DNA of 64,000 nucleotides, taken from Desmodesmus armatus. Its lineage: Eukaryota; Chlorophyta; Chlorophyceae; Sphaeropleales; Scenedesmaceae. Of the stretch, positions 60,001 through 64,000 are shown in pieces. How positions within the stretch are numbered: position 1 is the stretch's first letter; every line of letters starts with the position of its first letter. The stretch is taken from NCBI GenBank assembly GCA_007449985.2, contig VIIQ02000122.1, forward strand, positions 62,001 through 126,000, in the 5' to 3' direction. The notes under the pieces were generated by a model. The model saw nothing but the letters and a program-made list of their open reading frames with translations. It was not told the DNA's origin and did not search any database. Both the position numbers and the translations under genes were made by a program.

Positions 60001-63000
60001 GGCAGGGCGGGTCTTTGCAACAGGGTTTTACCTGGGCACGGCATCAGCACTGTTCTGAATGCGTCTGAGGTGACACCGGGTGCACCAATGCCTCCACTGC
60101 CGCCCGGTGTTGAGGAACAGGGGCTGCCGGCTGCTACCTTGTGTGAGGTTGGGTTTTATTCAATGAATGGGGTCTGTGTGAGATGTCCGTCGGAGACAGT
60201 GACAAGGGCAAGGGGTTCAACTGGAGTTGAGGCTTGCGGTGAGTTGGTGCCCTGGGGTTTAGGGCTTCTGGGTTTATGATGAGCTTGCAGCAGTGCTGAG
60301 ATAGCGGTGTGTTGGTTCAAGTGCTTCGGTTATGCAGATAACGGCCTCTGCAGTTCAGGCCCTTCCCCTACCTTCGCTCACAGCCCATACCACCGTTCAA
60401 CCGCTGCGCCATGCTGCATTGTGCCCTGTTGTGAAATTCACCTGTGCCACACTGTGCTCCTGCTGCTGCAGTTGTCCCTCCCGGCTACTTCACCACCCCC
60501 ACCATCATGGTCCAGTGCCCCCCGGGCACATTCAGGCAGGGCTGGCTGCTGCACTCGGATCCAGGAGCGTCTGTTTGCACCTCCTGTGGTGTCGGCATAG
60601 GCAGTGAACCTCGCGACCTCGATGAGAATCCGTTGGCAGCCAATGGAACGCTTGTTAGGGCCTCATCCGCTTCTTGCTGTGAGTGCAATAGATGCTGACG
60701 GTAGGGTTAGCTGTTTGTCTGTGTGGCGGGTGTTTTGGTCTTGAGGTTGGGTACAGGGGTGAATAATAGCGAGTAACAAACACACTGCGCTGTTGGGTGC
60801 GTTGCACAAGAACAGACCAGATGTGACAGTGTGTGGCATACCAGCTTGTCAAGTATGTGTGTTGTGGGCTTCGTTTGTGGCGGGGCGTGTTCCACACATC
60901 AGCTTCTGTCCACTACTCAGTACTGACGTCCTCTGCTGCTTGCTGCACTACAGATATCGAGGCTGGCAGGGGCATCATTGCCGCGGGCAGAACATCTTTG
61001 CAGGCGTTGACTGTCCAGCCAACTCGTACGGTGCAGCTGGCCGCGTGTATGGGTTGCGTGCAGCGCCTTGCAAGCCCTGCCCCCGAAACATGGTCACCGA
61101 GGAGCTCATGAACGCCAACAGCAGCGATGCTTGCATCAACCCAGACGGCTTTGGTAAGTGAGCAGGATTGACTGACTGACTTCGTTTGTTGCTAACTGTC
61201 AGGCAGCAGCAGTCCTGTGCCCCTGGAGCAATCTGATGTTCCATTGCGCCAAATTGGGCATGCTGATGTTGCAGTGCTGTTCATGCTGCTGTATGGTTGA
61301 GGGTGATCCTGTCCCTGCTGAGAATTCAGCTGCTGCGCCCAGCACACAGCAGGCCTACAAACACACTTGCCCATCACATCCACCCCTACTGCAACATACT
61401 GCGTCCCTCTGCCAACAGAGTACATCTTTCAATCACTGACATATATTCTGCACTTGCTTCACCCACACGTAACTGCAGGCTACGCGAGTGAGGGAGCCAG
61501 CCGCTGCGCCCCAGGGTTCTTCGCACTCAGAGGCAGCCGCAGACCCTGTCAAAGGTGTGGCGCCTGCCGCATGACGCTCGACAACCCAGCCTCACAACGC
61601 CTCGTCACCGACTGTCTTGTCATCGCTGGCTGCGGTGTCGTGCAGTCGGGCATTGCAAACGCCACGGATGCGTTTGATCCGGACCTCACCGGCCTCGATC
61701 CTACTCAGCTGGCCGAACTGCCGGCTTTAGAGTGTCCCGTCGGGCATTGGGGTGCGGGGAACTCCACAGCAGCGAAGTGTACAAGGTGTCCAACTGGCAG
61801 CAGCACACAGCATTCCGGGAGCACTTCAGCAGCTGAGTGCATCTGCACTCCTGGCTACGGGCTTGCCTCAGAGACGGCCACTTCTTGCACGATATGCCCG
61901 TATGGCTCTTTCCAGCCGTCCCTTCAGATGACTCAGTGTCAGGCTTGCCCCAGTGCAACCTTCTACGCTCCTGTGGACGGGCTTGGTGATGCCTGGAGCA
62001 GCCCCAGCACCACCCTTTTTACAGGCAAGTGCGTTTCACTGGGATTCTGAGGCATGTAGAGGTCTTAGGGGCAATGCTGAGGCGCAGTACTGAAGGCTAT
62101 GGCTGGGCGCCGTCGGCTGTAAATGATGCTCAGATCTGTTGTGAATTCATGACATAGCTGAATGCTGTTGAAGTATGACACAGTAGATGTGTGCTGACAT
62201 GCTGCTGTTGCTGATGTGTGCATGTGGGCTGAGTAGGGCGCCTCCGAAGTTTCAGCATGGTGCAGCTGTTGACCAGGTGCATAGGCCGCTTGGCACATGT
62301 AACCCAACCAGGCGTTGTGTCGCCTCTTTGTCCTGCGCAGGCGCATGGAACACCGAGGCGTGCGTCCCAATCCAGAGCCAACTCTCGCCCGAATCAGGCC
62401 AAGCCTACTTCCCACCAGGCTCGCCAATGGAGCCCCTGCTCAACTCCTCTGTCGCCACCTCCCTCGGTGCCTGCCTGGCCGCATGCCCGCCTGGTAGCTA
62501 CTGCTTTGCACAGTGGGACGCAAGGGCTCAGTCCTGCAAGTCGGTCAGCCTTGCCGCTGCTGCGGCGGATGCTTCATCTGGCCTGCAGCTGCAGTACAAG
62601 CTCCCGCCAAGTACCCTTGTTGCCGCATCCAGCATACCCGCGAGCCACAAAACAAGGCGAAAATGCTGGCGTCGGGTTACTATGCGTACTGCATGGTACC
62701 TCAGGCTACTGCCACTGCCTGGGAGTCTGCAGGGTCGAATTTGACCAGTGATGCTCGTACTTTTTCAACGGGTGCTGCTACATGGGACTCCAGCACAGAT
62801 GCTGGTGCGTCCTGCAGGCGGAAGTGTGACGAGAGTAACGTGTGCTGGGGTTTTGTGTACAACGCTGCTACTGGAGGCTGCTTGTACCGGGGCGGAGTGG
62901 ACGCGCTCGACACGCGGTCATTCTTCGTGATGCCCGGCACTCCCGTCCCACTGGGTGAGCTTCAAGCCTTCTGTCAGGCTTGCTTCTGTATTGTGAAGGC

Positions 63001-64000
63001 TTGGTCGAGGCTTGAGTTGGTTCAATGCACGACTGTTGCCGCAGTGTGAGTTGGAACAAATGCTTGAGGTGTGCTAGGCAGACCAGAGCAGCTGCTGAGG
63101 TCTTGTTGCTGGGCTGAGCATCACACTACTGCTACAAATGCCATAGCCGAGTGACTGTGCTCAGAGTTATGTGGCTGTGTTGCTCCTGCTTGCTAGGTGG
63201 AGGTCCAGCAGGTGGTCAAAATGACTCCCGTATTCCTGAGGAGGGCGGTTTACCATCCGATCCCCAGGAAGGCGGTTTACCATCTGGCCCCCAGCAGGGC
63301 GATCTGCCAACAGGTACAGCTTCTGGAGGCTCACATGCCATATGCCTGTAGCCAGCGCAGCCTGACAGCACAACATGCCACTCACAACTTGTCACTGCGC
63401 AGCATACACACAGACGCTGCGGTTTTGACAACTCTCCCTGACTGTCTTTGGCCGTGTAGTGTACTTGTGACTTTCATGGCATGTGCTTTCAAAATAGGTT
63501 AGTGGATACCACTGCACAGCCTCTTGTGCAGCATAAACTTGAACTGCCGTCCATGCCTTGTTCACGCCGGTGCAGCCACCACTTGCGGTGCGCCCCCTGC
63601 ACCCGCCAATGGAGCAACCAACTGCACTGGTGCTGGCCCCTTTGCTGTGGGCGCTGAGTGCGCTGTGACGTGCGCTGCGGGCTTCACTGCTTCTGCTATG
63701 AAGCTGACCTGCGGTGCTACCGGCAGCTGGTCCGTCGCCTCTTGCATAGGTGGGGTGTTCAACACAAAAAACGATGCAGACCACAGCAGCGCTGGCAGCT
63801 GATGCAGACGCCAAGAAGCCTGCTCCTCTTTTGAGGGAAAAAAAGAAGACACAATGACACATGCACTCCTCATGAGGCAGCATGTTTGTTTCAAACACAT
63901 GTGAGCTTTTTTTCCTTCGCTGACCCACAAAGCATTGTTGTGTTTGCCCTTTCCTTGCACCTCCGCAGCTGCCACCTGCAGCACACCCACCGCACCAACC
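57095..64000 (+). CDS. Large secreted cysteine-rich protein: GCC2/GCC3-like modules, PAN/Apple-like segment, Sushi domains (runs off right edge)
   Basis: Exons: 57095-57178 (signal peptide MPCSLLRSLCLMSALLST...VAA), about 57322-57592, 57972-58033, 58588-58665, 58971-59072, 59401-59577, 59852-60238, 60472-60678, 60962-61153, 61479-62024, 62341-62954, 63197-63313, 63576-63749 and 63969 onward. Exons 4-10 carry repeated CPxGxY...CxxC units (e.g. CPRGHYEAASNATRCSRC, ICPQGFYREA, CPPGTFRQGW, CPVGHWGAGNSTAAKCTRC) like ephrin-receptor/GCC2-GCC3 modules. Exon 11 has a PAN/Apple-like stretch (CRRKCDESNVCWGFVY). Exon 13 is a Sushi/CCP domain (CGAPPAPANGATNC ... CGATGSWSVASC) and exon 14 begins another. 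Exon 12 is a Gly/Pro linker with EGGLPS repeats. The exon 1-2 phase does not match (a small exon may be missing), and exon 11 lacks one base near 62648. Probably a surface or extracellular adhesion or recognition protein; ligand unknown. Confidence 0.85.
57672..57718. repeat. 23-bp tandem duplication in intron
   Basis: AGCAAAGTTGACCAGCGCTG and GGG occur twice in tandem within the second intron of the cysteine-rich gene. Confidence 0.9.
58078..58385. repeat. CAG/CTG-rich intron tract
   Basis: About 300 bp of interrupted GCAGCAGCAG lies in the third intron of the cysteine-rich gene. The long open frames on both strands here are by-products of the triplet repeat. Confidence 0.85.

Overview
This window looks like nuclear DNA from a green alga (Chlorophyta). 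A chlorophycean such as a member of the Scenedesmaceae would fit, but that placement is inference. The genes are split into many short exons with clean GT-AG introns. Coding DNA is GC-rich and full of CAG/CTG runs that encode poly-Gln, poly-Ser and poly-Ala. Expansin-like wall proteins sit beside a large animal-style cysteine-rich receptor-like protein.

Layout from left to right. (1) 369-8496, minus: an atypical MAP-kinase-like Ser/Thr kinase of about 16 exons with a giant Gln-rich insert in its activation segment. Its introns carry several partial copies of neighbouring exons. (2) 9779-14062 and 15337-19402, both minus: two head-to-tail paralogues of a roughly 1050-1100 aa protein ending in a MYND zinc finger. 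(3) 21055-25194, minus: a complete eight-exon TRM1, the tRNA guanine-26 dimethyltransferase. It diverges across about 385 bp from (4) 25580-28405, plus: an eight-exon MaoC-like hot-dog-fold protein. (5) 29803-47620: a cluster of four paralogues of a small four-TM membrane protein, two on plus (A, B) and two on minus (C, D). A LINE reverse-transcriptase ORF (42673-44739) lies between the C and D blocks, and two DNA-transposon or MITE-like elements (about 32872-33552 and 38011-38400) lie elsewhere in the cluster. Genes B, C and D carry a TGACGTCA element about 155-160 bp upstream of ATG. In C and D it is part of a longer conserved promoter module. (6) 49657-52991, plus: an expansin-like (double-psi beta-barrel) gene followed by a 5'-truncated tandem copy. 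(7) 53-57 kb: gene-poor DNA with several short tandem duplications. (8) 57095 to beyond the right edge, plus: a large secreted or surface protein with GCC2/GCC3-type cysteine-rich modules, a PAN/Apple-like segment and Sushi domains. After its second intron, every intron I could place falls in phase 1.

Two themes run through the window. First, local tandem duplication acts at every scale: exon edges inside introns, terminal exons, truncated genes, whole paralogues and a roughly 2.7 kb segmental duplication. Second, several otherwise well-conserved genes are each broken by one apparent single-base indel, at least two of them at AAAA runs. Together these look more like consensus errors than like many independent pseudogenes. 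All exon boundaries were worked out by hand from reading frame, splice signals and paralogue comparison; no alignment or database search was run.
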